Positions 11,552-26,775 are shown, counted from the first letter of the stretch. The stretch is 64,000 nucleotides of DNA from Cycas panzhihuaensis (GCA_023213395.1 CM041465.1:155131741-155195740), one strand, 5' to 3'. The notes: a model not told the origin generated them from the letters alone. Made by a program: numbers and translations.

Positions 11552-13244
11552 AATATGACAAGCCTTATAACTTCTTATTTTTTGTGGTGTGTGTCCTTAA
11601 AATACTATAGGCTAGAGGAAACCAACCCTTCTAATTTTGTGAGTTATCACTTTTATTAAGAAGTGACCTCCATAAATTCTATAATGGAACTCCTCCATCA
11701 CTCTTCATATTTCATTCAAAATTAGACACTTCAAAAGCACCCCATTACAGTTTCGTTTATGTAGTTCTCCTTAAATAAGCATATAAGGAGATACTATCAC
11801 TTTAAATTATCTTTATCCCTTTTTATCTAGATGGTTAGGGCACTTTGCATTTTCTAAGTAATACATAATATATCTTAAGAAAGAGTAGAACTCAAGGTTT
11901 ATTTTTTTACTTATTGTATTTACTAAATTTACCTCAATTTTCTCTTATTCATGCTCAACTTCTATCAATTTTTATAATTTAGACTAATAAATCAACTTCT
12001 ATAAACTTTAACCCTTGACTATTTTATAGGCTTGATTTCAAGATCAAACTCTTAAATCTTTATTAGTCATTTTGCCCATCTCCCTAAAAGGCTTGTCTCC
12101 ATAAGCAAAGTCTTGATTAAAGCCATTAGGATATGTACTAATGTGTGGTTATGTATAATGCAGTATCTAAAATCTTCAATGGCTTTTACTAAAGTATAAT
12201 CTTACTTCTCTATCTTAATGTACTTGAGCTGATATTCTTTTAAAATTTTGCTCCAGAAATCCATAAGCCTCTGTTTCTTTTCTAGATCTTCTTAGAGAAA
12301 CATCATTGTATTGGACCCTTCTAATGCATATGTATAAATGATGAACTATCAAAAATTAGGAACTATAAGTATTAAGGCCCAAATTATGGTTTGCTTGATC
12401 TCTTTAAATGCTTCATGAACTAAGTGATCTAACTTAAAAGGTATATTCTTCTTTAATAACTTATTAATGGGTAAAATGACTCCTACAAAGCTTGGTATAA
12501 ATCTTTTAAGAAAATTAATTTTACCAAAGAAGGATAGAATTGATTTTTAGTTGATAGGTAATGGTAATTTCTTAATTTCTCTTACTCTCTCAAGATCAAT
12601 ATAGGTACCATTTTGGGTAATAACATGGCCTAATAATTTACCTTTTGTGACTCTAAAGATATCCTTCTTTGGATTAAGGTAAATACCAAACTATTTACAC
12701 CTTTTAAAGACCTTCTCTAAGTGCTTGATGTGATCTGGTCTATTCTTGGAAAACACTATTATGTCATTTAGATAGATTATAATGACCACAAAGTGTAAGC
12801 CTTTAAAATCCTAATTTATAGCTCTTCAGAATATTACTCCTGTATTAGTTAGCCCAAAGGGCATCTTCTTATATACAAATGTTTGCCATAAGGTAGTAAA
12901 AGAAGTATCATGTTGATCTTTCTTATTTGGTTATATCTGGTTAAAACTAGAGAAATTATCTACGAAGAACATCATTTTTGACCCTATTATTATTTGTAAT
13001 AATTATTCCATTTAAGGTAATAGATAATTATTTCTTAGTGAATACTTGTTAAGATTTTGAAAATACATACAAAGTCTAATTTCTCCATTCTTTTGTCTAA
13101 CTAAAACTAAATTAGCTACCTATTATGAGAAGTAGATAGGGTAGATAATATTTGTATCCTTTAATTTCTTAATTTCCTTCTATAATAGATGCCTAATTTT
13201 TAGATTTATAGGCCTCTACTTTTATTTAAAAGTTTAATACTTAG
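11552..13244 (-). pseudogene. Ty3/gypsy pol fragment: reverse transcriptase, RNase H and integrase zinc finger
   Basis: On the minus strand, starting near 13220, the frame shows RT motifs in order: NLVLVRQKNGEIRLC, a KMPFGLTNTG stretch, YLNDIIVFSKNR (about 12755-12775; YLDD decayed to YLND), then LNPKK and KLLGHV. RNase H follows around 12350-12000, with EYQLKYIKIEK and EFDLEIKPIK. An integrase zinc-finger remnant (HYRIYGGHF, then CHI) lies near 11700-11560. Several stops and frame changes make it non-functional, but it is one of the better-preserved pol regions. It is cut on the right by the Tat LTR at 13245 and on the left by element B, so neither its protease nor its integrase core is in the window. 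It is distinct from Tat1, Tat2 and element E. Confidence 0.88.
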
Positions 13245-16368
<3,124 letters not shown>

Positions 16369-16369
16369 C

Positions 16370-16387
16370 TGATGACCATATTGGGGA
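16370..16387 (+). other. Primer binding site of the Tat element (tRNA-Arg-like)
   Basis: Reads TGATGACCATATTGGGGA, aligned with TGGCGGCCATACTGGGGA of Tat1. Ogre/Tat elements are recalled to use a tRNA-Arg site of the form TGGCGACTC-GCTGGGGA. The position directly follows the CA that ends the LTR. Confidence 0.6.
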
Positions 16388-16634
16388 ACTTGCTAGTTGG
16401 AAGCTCCTTAGTATTGCTAGGCCCTTCCCATTCTTTCATTTTTGCTCTTACTTTCGATCGTGTCTCTCCTCTTATTTTTGCAAAGGCCTCTCACCTTTTG
16501 GCCATATTTACGTGATTCTTTAGGTATGCTAAAACCAATGAATATATTATATATCACATCGTTTATGTGGTTTTACCCCTTTGGAATCCTCCTCCATGTA
16601 CACCTCTATTGAATCAAGTGACTAAGAGTCACTA

Positions 16635-18377
16635 ATGGAGAACTACCCTACTAGTTGGGCCAATGATCCATATGCTTAAGATTAGTCCCAAGCCAAGGCT
16701 TATTATCCCTATGAGGATACTATCCATGCCAGTGGAAATCCTTTCCATCAAATACCATCCTAATATGAGTCTCATCACAATGCTCCTCATTCTTATTGCT
16801 TGAGAGGCCTTACACTTATGACCATATCTCACATCTTGAGAATGCATCTAAATCATATCCCATCCACCTAGGTCATGATGGAGAGCCATCAGCCTCCCAA
16901 GACCTAAACCATACCCCTCTTAGGAATGCAGTCAAAGTGCTAAGGGAGTGCTTTGAATCCATCACTAGTTAACCTCGACTAAGGTGGCTATAATGGTTTC
17001 TTCTTAGTACCTCCTTAGCCACTTCTATTATTCCCCCACCCTTTTCCATTCAAATTCCACCTTTTAGTTTGTCTCATACTATTACTATTATGCCCTTACC
17101 CCCAAGCATGTTGGTGGAGAATGAACTAGTATAAGGTACAGACATCCCATAAGTAGGGGTAAATGCACCTCCCCTCTATACTCATATTCCCTCACTGACT
17201 AACCTTCACTTACCTCCTATACCCACCATACTTATGCAATCACATTACCCTAAGCAAGGAGCTTTACCCCCTACCTATCCACATATACATTCAATAGACC
17301 TAGCTTTGTATGTTCCCCTAGGATACACATTGCTACCCTGGGGCATGGGTTTCAAACCCCCTTCCTATGTATGGGGTAGATCTGCTGCACCCATATGGGA
17401 TAGACCCTCACATTGGGGGGGAATTTAGGTAAAACCCATTGCCCCCTCCTTCTTCCCAATTGATTCCACTATTTTCACATGGGTTTCCTCATCAACAGGG
17501 ACACTCCACCCTTCCCTATTCCACCCCTTATCCTCCTACTGCTCTTAGTGCCTCTTATGGTACCCAACCCCCTTACCTTCCATGCCTAAGAGGAGGACCA
17601 AGACATACTCAACCACCTCCTTATGGACCATATCCTTACAGGGGACCATACCCCCCCTCATATCAATCAGAAGGGCCCCCCTATACCCTTCCATTCTATT
17701 TGTCTTATTACTAGGGTCACACACCTTACCCTTATTTGGCTCACTCGCCCTATATGGATAGTGGGAGCCCCTGTAGGGGACACACTTATACTGCTACTGA
17801 CATGCTAGCCCAATTGGGGGTATGCTTGTTTGTTGACTATAGGTCAATCCCCCTTTCAATGGAGGCTTTACAAACCAATTTGCATATGCATCCCCCCGAA
17901 GTGCCTAAATTTGATGGCACTTTCTCCTAGGATCTAATTAATCATATTAGGGATTTTGCCATGGCATGCATCGATTATTGGGCCTATGACCATATACTAA
18001 TGAAACTATTTCTTTGGCCACTTTAAAGTGATGCCTTAAAATGGTTCTATTGGCTCCCATCCCATTTAATATCCACCTTCTAATAATTAGTTAAAACTTT
18101 TATTAACTATTTTGATGTGGCTCCACCCTTTGAAAGTGGGGTCAAGGATCTGCTTTCTCTAAAGCAAGGCCATGAAGAACTAAACCGAGACTTTTTGTGT
18201 TGGTTCCGTGACCTTCTCCATTCTTCCAAGGCCACATTCTTGGAAGAATTAAAGAGAGATATCTTTGTAAATGTGTTGTACCCTAAGGTGCATATGGAGG
18301 TCCTCAAAATAGAGGTAATCACTTGTAAGTTAGCCATAACTAAATGCTATTTTAGACTACCTAGAGGAAGGCATGTA
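16635..18377 (+). pseudogene. Tat-type gag, decayed
   Basis: The chosen start at 16635 gives MENYPTSWANDPYA, matched by a decayed IESYLDGWANQPYA in Tat1. A long proline/tyrosine/glycine-rich region follows (about 17000-17800; PYLPCLRGGPRHTQPPPYGP in one frame). The retrotransposon gag core then begins at about 17900 with VPKFDGTFS, followed by a FAMACIDYW stretch, LKWFYWLP, a FINYFD block and an LLSLKQGHEELNRDFLCWF block (18150-18210), ending LEELKRDIFVNVL near 18290. The product would be the capsid-forming Gag protein of the element. Stops (for example at 17929, FS-stop-DL) and frame changes show it is dead. No zinc knuckle or protease was found downstream. Confidence 0.82.
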
Positions 18378-18420
18378 TAAGATAAGAGTGGGGATGAATC
18401 AATGAGTATATCAATTCATA

Positions 18421-20007
18421 AGGCCAATGGTAATGAAATCTTAGCATACACGAGTAAAAGATGTCACACAATAGGAGAGTTTTCCCCCATGGCATGACAA
18501 GGTGGGTAACGTAGCCCAAACAAGATGCTTGGAAGCCTAAAACCCCTTGAATAAGGGATTCAATACCTCAAATATCTAGGGGGAAGAAGAGGCCCAATGG
18601 GCTCAGGGGTTGGTCACCATAGTTTTACCTCATTAGCAACTATCTTTTGGAGGTATAATTTTTGGGTTTTTAATGTTTTGTAAGTTTTTTGGATTTTGTT
18701 ATTTTATAAATATTTTTATTTTTGATTGTTTTATAATTTTTTTTTTTGTTATTTTGTTGATTTTATAATTTCTTTTTCTTTTTTTATAATAAAGGCTCAC
18801 ATGAAAGGGAATAACAACAAAGAAAATAAAGTATGTATAAATGTATAAGTTAGTTTATCATCATTTCAGAGCAATGTGATAGTTTTTAGGCTTTCGCCAG
18901 AGCACAAGAGGAAGCTTTAGTGACATGGCTTAGCTTCCACAAGGGGCTATTATAATCCCATGGTTTCCATCATAGTTCTTCCTCATTAGTAGGTTCCCCT
19001 TAGAGGTGAGGCTAGGGAGGATACCCCCTTCAAGAGAGGTACCTTAATAGGTGGTTGAATGGGCCTAAGGAGGGTCATTTACCAATGGTAGATAACACTC
19101 GATAATGAAGTTAACCAATCTATCCATTTTGGTGTTAAGTTCATGGGGGATATGGTGAATGTTGATAGAAGAGAATTGGGCCAAAAGGGACCTAAAAATC
19201 ATGGATGATAGTTTTGATTGAGGGTAAAATGAACGATAGACCTAGGTAAGCTAAGAGACAATAATCTAGGAGTTGCAACACAAAATAATAGAACTATGAT
19301 GAAAGTGGAGTGTGTCAGTTAGAGCCTCAATGACAAAAATACACTCAATCTCATTATTAGTAGCTTCATATAGATAAATCCCAAATCAAACAAAGGTATA
19401 CCTAGAGCGATCCTAGATGACCTAGGCAGTAGTAAAAGGCCTTAGATTCCTACAACTACCCCCCATCAGTATGAATGATCAATACCATGGGGATATATAA
19501 TGACTACCCAAGATAGAGTCACTAAATAATAGGAAGGTGTGGGAATCAACAATCATCAAAAAGAACATAGGCAAGCACAAGAATCTAATTAGGGTGATAA
19601 AATCTCTTTAGTCATCGAGAGTGGATACTAACTGAAACCAACAAACCTCCTCTAAAATCTACCTAAAGCAAGAGTTGTGCTAAGTGGAGTTCAATCATAA
19701 TCAAGACTGTAGTGGGTCCAAGTGACCATATTTGAACATCCCAAAATAGCCTAGATGGCTAGACCCAAGCTGCGTATCATAGATGAGGATGAGGTTATCA
19801 TATGCCTTACCCTAGGAGCAAAGTAAGTGATGGTAAATATCCCCTATTCAAAGTATAGCCATATATAAATTTTTTTTGGGTCTTTTCTTAAATATCTTCC
19901 TCTTTTTCTTTTTTTTTTAAGTAGCTTCAAGAGGGGATATATATGTAAGATCTTAAGTGGTGTGAGGCAGGTGCAATAATAGGCCAAATAATGAAGGAAC
20001 TAGGAGG
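18421..20007 (-). other. Tail region of a Tat-related element containing an RNase H remnant
   Basis: Between the plus gag and element C. It aligns with 47.4-48.4 kb on the same strand (shared text around CCATCAGTATGAATGATCAATACCATGG-like and CAAAATAGC...ACCCAA-like stretches). Poly-T-rich sequence at 18690-18790 and 19860-19920 has counterparts near 48360-48430. Apart from the RNase H remnant, listed separately, nothing coding is seen. Confidence 0.5.
19050..19480 (-). pseudogene. RNase H domain remnant (Tat additional RNase H type)
   Basis: On the minus strand, HTDGG (codons at about 19459-19473) is followed, after a one-base slip in the G run, by SCRNLRPF. Then come EATNNEIECIFVIEAL (near 19360), a segment resembling the DS-containing third motif, and HIPHELNTKMDRLVN near 19140. 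This order (DGGS...N, TNNE-E...EAL, H-P-E-N...D) is that of an RNase H1-like fold. Tat elements are known to carry a second RNase H besides the one joined to RT, and the closest relative in the window is at 47.6-48.06 kb next to Tat2 integrase. It runs opposite to the gag on its left, so the two probably belong to different elements. Confidence 0.62.
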
Positions 20008-20334
20008 TGAAGATTATTATATAGAGACTAGAGCAAAGCAATGGATATTAAAGATCAATCAATATTTCAATGCATATTCAAAATATATTACTTTAATCCA
20101 TATTTTCTTAAAGAGATTACAAGTTTATAAGATGGTGGTGTTGATTAACACTGGGGGTTTTGGCCCTAAGGATTAAATATACAGGAGGAGGGCAGGCACC
20201 CTCCTCAACTTGGAATTCAAAATAATATAAAATAATAAATTTACGTTAAAATAATACTTACCATCTTACCATTAAGGTGTGTGCAGCTTGCATACTCCCA
20301 AGGTGATGTTATGTGGTAAATATTAACCCTAACA
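20008..20334 (-). repeat. Element C 3' LTR
   Basis: Matches 23412-23738 end to end; shared internal marks include GGTTTTGGCCCTAAGGA and GGAGGAGGG. Terminal dinucleotides are TG...CA. Confidence 0.88.
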
Positions 20335-21038
20335 TTCTTCCCCTTAATATTCATCACATACATCTTCAACTTCTCTTTGAACTTGTGATACTTATACTTA
20401 AGAAAAGCTTTGAATACTTGTCCTTTAGATTTATCATCATCCTTGATGTGATTATCAACTTGCATTATTGTCCTTTCAGTAATGTGTGTCTCAAATGGTT
20501 TCTAAGTAGGTGTGGCTTGATTTGAATAAATAAGAGCGGTTTTATCAAGATCTTTATAATTGTGGTGAGTAGGAGTAACTTTATTAAGATCTTTGTCTTT
20601 TCCTTTAATTAGGTCCAAGGTACATACAACTTCATCAAATGCAACGTCAAAGCCATCACTAGTATATGTAACATTAGACATTTCAATAAAGTTCACCTAC
20701 TCTAACATCTGTCTCACATGAACAACATCATCAATGTAATTAGTAACATTTAATTCTGAAGTATCTCTCTTATAAACTGATTTTAAGGTATCTCATGCAG
20801 ATTTGGAAGCAATCAACTCACTTATGTTAGAAAATACATTGTCATCTATTACACAAAACATTAGGACTAAGGCCTCATTATCTTTTTTCATATCTTCTTT
20901 AACATTTAGTTCATAACCTTCTTTTACAAACCTCTAAAGATCATTTGAAATAAAGTATGTTTCTATTATTTTATTCCATAACTGAAAATCATTTCCATCA
21001 AATATAGAAAAACTTATGTTACTTAGATTCATTACCAT
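20335..21038 (-). pseudogene. Copia-type gag (DUF4219/UBN2-like), element C
   Basis: The minus-strand frame opens with MVMNLSNISFSIFDGNDFQLW (ATG at 21036-21038). It continues through DL-stop-RFVKEGYEL, KKDNEALVLMFC and SELIASKSA-stop-DTLKSVYKRD (about 20770). This order, FDG.N...W, L...V..GY, ...DTLK..Y, is that of the Ty1/copia Gag N-terminal half. The two stops replace the expected tryptophans (DLW, AWDTL). From about 20696 the frame changes, then runs through 20241, overlapping the LTR, without a recognisable zinc knuckle. The protein would form virus-like particles; with no pol beside it, the element would depend on a helper. Confidence 0.75.
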
Positions 21039-22684
21039 TGTATAGGACTTTAATAAATCATCTAAACTGTATGGTTTTTAGTGAATAAATAAGAATCCTT
21101 TTAGCAACTTTGAGATTAACATGCAATGAACTTTCAACAAGATTCCTTCTCAGTCAATGAAAGAAAATAACTTAGTAGTAAAGAATATATATCCTTTCAA
21201 ATTGAAAATAACTAATGAATCTGCAATATGTAATAAATATCCTTTTCAGCAAGATAAATCTTCTCCTTTTGAATGAAGTAAACAAGTTTCAAATAAGTTA
21301 GAATACACCTTGCTACCATTAAATTCTTTTGAAGCAAACTAAATGCACCTTTTAAAAAGGAACCTTAATTGATCAATGAGGAGCTAAAAGATAATGTGCT
21401 TAACTATGAAAATATTAAGAATAAATGATACTATATGAGCTCCTTTTAAACTAAGGAAAAATGCAAGGTATACTTATAAAATGATCCTGAAACATGCTCC
21501 TTTGAATAAATGCTTTAAAGAGGCAAAAAAGACTTTGAATAAGTGAAAAATATGCCTTAAGAGAGATTTAAAAATAAATTTATAAGCTAAAATATAAAGT
21601 GACAGCTTTATAATGAAGTTATAAGGTGTTTGAGTATACCAGTTTGATGCTTTTGTTCCCAAAGGGGTTCCTTCTCTGTAGGAGGCCAATTAGGACTAAG
21701 TGACTACAAAAATCAATTGTGAGCCTCTAAAAATAGACATAAACCTATCAAGAATAACTTAGTAACTTAATATCAAGTAAATATACTAAATTAAATTAAA
21801 AATTACTTGAAATATTGAGAAATATGTCAAACTAAGTTCAAATAAGAGCCTAGAATTTACCAAATTTAAAAGCCTATAAAATAGTATAAGATTTTAGTAA
21901 AACCTATTCTAATATGTAGAGAATTGAATCACCTTTCTGGGGATCTAGCCATTTAAAAAATAGACTCCTAGATCACAAGATATAACAAAAATATCACAAT
22001 GACCTGTTTATGGAAAAAATATTAGAGGAGGGAGATTAAGCCCCTTTGACGAACTAGACCTTGGTCACGTGGGGGCCAAAAGGACCACCCACTAAGCTCC
22101 AAAGGTAGGCTCTGGATATCAAATTATATATAATATAATTAAATCTTTTAAAACCAAAATTTATAAAAAGCAACTAATAAAATTTTTAAGTCTGCCCTTT
22201 TCGAAAAGAAATACGGTCATATAGGCAGTGATAAGACCATTAGTTGGGGGCTCAAGGCTTACTGCTTAATACCTAGATTTTGAATAATATTTAAATTTAA
22301 TTAAATATTTTTTAAACTTTAGAAAAAAATAAATATTAATGAAACATACTTGAACATTAGCTAGTGCAAGACAGAGGGAAAAAATGTAACAAATCTGATC
22401 AAAATCAAACCAAATCGAGGGGGATCAAAGGGCATCTCGATTATACAAAGATCTTATGATTTAAATATATGAAAATTTATTTTAGGAAGAAACATAAAAG
22501 AAGGTGAAATACCAAACTGAATACCAGACAGGTAATATCCTTCTCTACAGGGGCAGCGCCTTATTGAAGCCCAGACTTAGCCAAATACATAGTGACAATT
22601 AGACCATTATGACCTCCTTCAATCACCAAAGCATCCCATTTCCTTTCAGTTAATGACTTGGTGCCTTTGCACATGGCTCAATAG

Positions 22685-22853
22685 AGATCAAGTGTGAGTA
22701 AGCCATGTAGAAGGGGCACAATCATAAAGAGATGAAATTGGGAGATCAAGCATGAGTAGGCCATGCATACGAGGCCCAATCATAGAGAGTTGAAGCTCAG
22801 AGATCAGGCATGAGCAGGCCACATAGACGGGGCATTATCATAGAGAGTTGAAG
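22685..22853. repeat. Tandem repeat, three copies of about 57 bp
   Basis: Units begin at 22685, 22742 and 22800 with GAGATCAAG/GAGATCAGG and share GAGTAGGCCA...GGGGC...ATCATAGAGAG. It lies in the leader of element C. Confidence 0.9.
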
Positions 22854-23411
22854 CTAGTTAAAGATTGTTGTAATATTTCTCTCTTATAGAATACAAAGAG
22901 GATGAGCCCTTTTAAAATGGTTTCCACCCAAATAAATCCAAGTATGGTCAAAGGGAAGTTATTTGTTTGATCATTTTTTATAGTTGTTGGTGGTGGAAGC
23001 TAGCACATATGCAAGAAAAAAAGAGAGTAGAATCAGACTGGAAGGACTAGGTTAGTTCTTGGAAATAGAAGTATCTAAGATATTATAACTATTAAGAGTA
23101 GGATCTGGTCACCATGCAGTTACAAGGAGTAGACTAGTCATAATGAAGGAGATTTAGGTGCTTTTCACATAAACCACACAAACAAAGGTCTGGCTAGAGC
23201 TTATGCCACAATAGTACAAAATAAAACATCATAGACAAAGCAAATTAATGATAAATCCCCCAATGGGATGCCGTTGTCTGCTAAATTGATAAGTGATCTT
23301 TCACCTCAAGTCATAAATTAAACTTCAAATCTTTTCAGGAGTAGACAATAGATACTCTTTCAAATTTCTTTAATACAACTGGCAGCACACATAACCTACT
23401 CTAATACCAAA

Positions 23412-23738
23412 TGAAGATTATTATACAGAGATTAGAGAAAAGTAGTGAATATCAAAGATCAATCCATATTTTAGTGTATATTCAAAACATAGTACTTTAA
23501 TCCATATTTTCTCAAAGAGATTACAAGTTTACAAGATGGTGTTGTTGATTAACACCAAGGGTTTTGGCCCTAAGGACTAAATATGCAGGAGGAGGGTGGG
23601 ATCCCTCCTCAACCTGGAATTTAAAATAATATAAAATAATAAACTTATATTAAAATAATACTTACAAACTGATCATTAAGTCATATGTAACTTGTATATT
23701 CCTAAGGTGATGTTAGGTGGTGAATATTAACCCTAACA
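23412..23738 (-). repeat. Element C 5' LTR
   Basis: Equal in length to its partner. The primer site lies two bases inside its inner end. Confidence 0.88.
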
Positions 23739-23743
23739 GGAAG

Positions 23744-25860
23744 AATGTCGTGGTAGCTACTTTTAATAGAATAGGTATTACATCATGAATTTTAAATGAA
23801 GAGGTTGAACTATAGGGTAGAAAGGACAAGTCATGTGACTATCTCAAGCATCATGAGTGGGATATGCATTAATCAAGGTCCTTTGGCATGTGGTCAAAGA
23901 GGATCAAGGCATCTACCATTACCATGGATATACGAGAATCTTTCTAAGTAACCTTACTCAAGTCATTGGTATACCTAGTAAAACATAGGTGAAATTATAA
24001 CAAATGGGAGAATATGCAAATGAGTGGAATATTATGAAACAAAAAGGAAACAGAGAGATGCAAAGACACCTAATACTCAGAGGTAAAAATAAACTTAAAG
24101 GGACCTAGGGCTGACAATATGGTCTAAAAGGTAAAAATGCTACCAAAATGCTGAGTTAAAAGTGCCAGAGAAATGACAGAATCAAATAGTAATATAGGTA
24201 GCGAGAAGTGAGGTATGGAGGGTCAAATGGTGCCTAACATATATAAGGCCTACATGGTCACTAAATCAAGAACCAAGAGAAAAATTGGGTCCTATAGACT
24301 ATAAACACCTATAGGAGATTAGGTAGGCACCTTGGGGGCAAACAGGCTTGCCCAGAGAAAGAGGGGGGTGTTACTAAAGCTAAAAAAGGAAAAAAAAAAG
24401 GCTAGACATAAAATGGGCCAATGGCTCAACGAAGGGGAAGAAGGGAGCCTGTAGGGGTAATAACTACAACAAAATTATAAAGGGAAAGGTAGGGCACTGA
24501 AAGTGTACTGAAACGAATGGGGAGGGTCCTTCTATATAAATATATTTCTTAAGAATTACGAATTCATTTTTACCATTACACATCATGATTCAAGAGAAAT
24601 ACCCTCTATGCCCATTATTTCCCTTATCTTCATGAGCTCATTGTGGGAGATCTAGTCATCAGATTGTCAAGTGGGAGGAGCCATAAGGACCATAATAGAG
24701 AGATGGCTTTAGTGCACCTAGACCTAGTAAGTGGATGTTTATTATTTTTACTATTTTTGTCTTTATTTATTTTTATATATTTTAGTAGTTGGGTTATACC
24801 TAAATAGATTAAAAAAAGTTAAACAGGGCTCTAACAAGCCCCGTTCTAGGCTGGGCCTAAGCATCTTGGTTATTGAGAAAACTAGGTCCCAATAACTAGA
24901 AATTGCCACCAAGATCTAAACTATTTTACAACTAGTTATAGGAATCAAAACTAAAAATTAACATGTAAGTTTTTAAACTAGAGATAATACAATAAATGAA
25001 TTAGAAAGCCAAATCATCACATGTACACCCAATATAGCATAGTATGCTAGGGAAATATCCACATAGGAAAGGTGTCGATATTAATTATCAAAGAATAGAG
25101 AAATTTACACAATCTTTAGTAGAATGCTCATAGCAACAACTAGTAGCCCAACTTCTCATAGTACATCTGATGCATCGAACACCATCAACATAATGAAGAA
25201 ACACCCTAAATTAGGCTATATGAGAGAGTCATAGAAGGCACAAATCTCAACCATCCAATCTAGGGTATTTTGAATGAACGACCCTAATTCTCTTTACAAT
25301 TTAATATGCTTTTTAGCACTAGCTTTTTGGGTCAGGGGCTACCACCCCTGAATCCTCTCTTTGTAGGGGGGTTCCAATGCCCTCCCGCATCCCCTGGCCG
25401 AGGGGGGCTCCTACCCCCCTTGGACCCCCCAGAGGAAGTTTGGGAGGGAAACCATACCATCACCCTGTCAATATTTTAACATCCAAAACATTATTATCAC
25501 ATTATCTAACATTAGTGACTCGACCTTGATGGGCTAAGTATTAGGCTCAAAATTTTAATTTTTTTTAATTAGCTTAAGATTAGATTACAGTTACAAATTT
25601 TACAGTGCTATAAATATTATAGTGGTACTACAAACTATCTCATAGTATACCACATAGGAATATATGGTACTGCAAAGATATTTATGGTACTATAAATATA
25701 TTTATGGTATAAGTACTAAAAATAAAATATTAATATATTTTTATTTATTTATTTTTTGAATTAAGTTGTTAATTATTTACTAATATTTAATTATTTTAAG
25801 ATTCTAATGCAAAAATAAGAAATTATGATATAAGTTGTTATGGTAGTTAATAACCGTGAA
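23744..25860. other. Non-coding region between element C and the first PMD frame
   Basis: No gene is recognised. It contains a GTAAGT-bearing segment at about 24650-24740 that resembles 44585-44655 upstream of the second PMD copy, a GC-rich islet at 25325-25440 and irregular GGTACTATAAATAT-type repeats at 25600-25720. A 3' LTR of Tat1 would be expected somewhere here but was not identified. Confidence 0.4.
25325..25440. other. GC-rich islet in AT-rich surroundings
   Basis: About 115 bp rich in G and C runs (GGGGTTCC..., GGCCGAGGGGGGCTCC, then runs of C), with local inverted complementarity such as GGGGCTACCACCCC. It may be an LTR fragment; its origin is unclear. Confidence 0.55.
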
Positions 25861-26775
25861 AATATTAGGATACCCATATTTGGGCTTGTAGAGTTGATGA
25901 GTGCATAGGACTAGGAAGTCCTTTAGAGGTGCGGGCTTTTTTGGATCATAATAATGTGCCAATACACATCAGACTAGTCATTATTGATCGATATTATATC
26001 ATATTAGGACCATAGGAGGTAAGTTTTTCACCTACCAATGATATGGGATGTCACAATCACACCACAAGACGTGAGGAGGATACTAGGGGTGCCAGCATGA
26101 AGGGAACCTCTTGAGCTAGGTGTATTATTAAGTATAGAGGAGGTTCATAAGTTAGTTGCTTGGTTCTTTTATGGCTGAGGGTACTAGGATAAATGTGGTG
26201 GATTAATGAGGAGGATTTTGATGGTGGGGATTCTTTGTTTAAGGAAGATAATCACCTTCGCAATTATGTTTTGGATATCCTAGAGACAAAACTACCAAGA
26301 CATGCCTAGAGGGTGGATGGATGTCATTCGTAGGTATGAGGTGGGAGACAGGATAGATAGGGTAGCACTTACAAACATGAGAGCCTAGCTAGATCACATT
26401 AGAGCAACTAGTAGAGGAAGATTCTCCTATTGTTCAGTCTTACAGTGATAGTCTTTTAATCACTTCCATGGAGTAGGGCCGATTATAGAATTACAACTAG
26501 TGGCAGTGAGTGGGCCACTTCTTCATTAATGGCCCTCCTAATTTTGTAGACTAGGAGAGCCAAAGTAGATATGCCAGTTAGTGGACATGACTTCCTTATA
26601 ATTTCTGCCACTAGATGACAACATTAGGCATATTTATCAGGGTATCCACTGGGATAGTAGTGAGGAGGGCGATAAGGATATCACTAGGGGGGCTAGGGAT
26701 CAGTGTGGAGATGGTGACAAGGCTACTAACAAAGATAAGAAGGAGGAAGAGGAAGAGACTAAGGATAAGGGAGGT

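Larger units (their letters stand above)
20008..23738 (-). mobile_element. Element C: Copia-type LTR retrotransposon carrying gag only (3.73 kb)
   Basis: Two 327-bp LTRs (20008-20334 and 23412-23738), TGAAGATT...CCCTAACA on the plus strand, are flanked by GGAGG (20003-20007) and GGAAG (23739-23743). On the minus strand the primer site TGGTATTAGAGT (23398-23409) follows the 5' LTR, and the purine tract AAGGGGAAGAA (20335-20345) precedes the 3' LTR. The only coding remnant is a gag lying next to the 3' LTR; protease, integrase, RT and RNase H are all absent. A 2.3-kb leader, including a 57-bp tandem repeat, separates primer site and gag. This is the layout of gag-only TR-GAG-like elements. Confidence 0.85.

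Noticed and set aside
18107-18337. 76-codon minus-strand frame
   Set aside because: It is the complement of the Tat gag core on the plus strand, which has clear motif support.
22685-22853. Direct repeats considered as a CRISPR array
   Set aside because: Units are contiguous tandem copies without unique spacers, in a plant retrotransposon leader.
25600-25720. GGTACTATAAATAT-type repeats considered as the Tat1 3' LTR
   Set aside because: Only the short repeat motif resembles the LTR; the flanking landmark ACTATCACCAACCTAG is absent.
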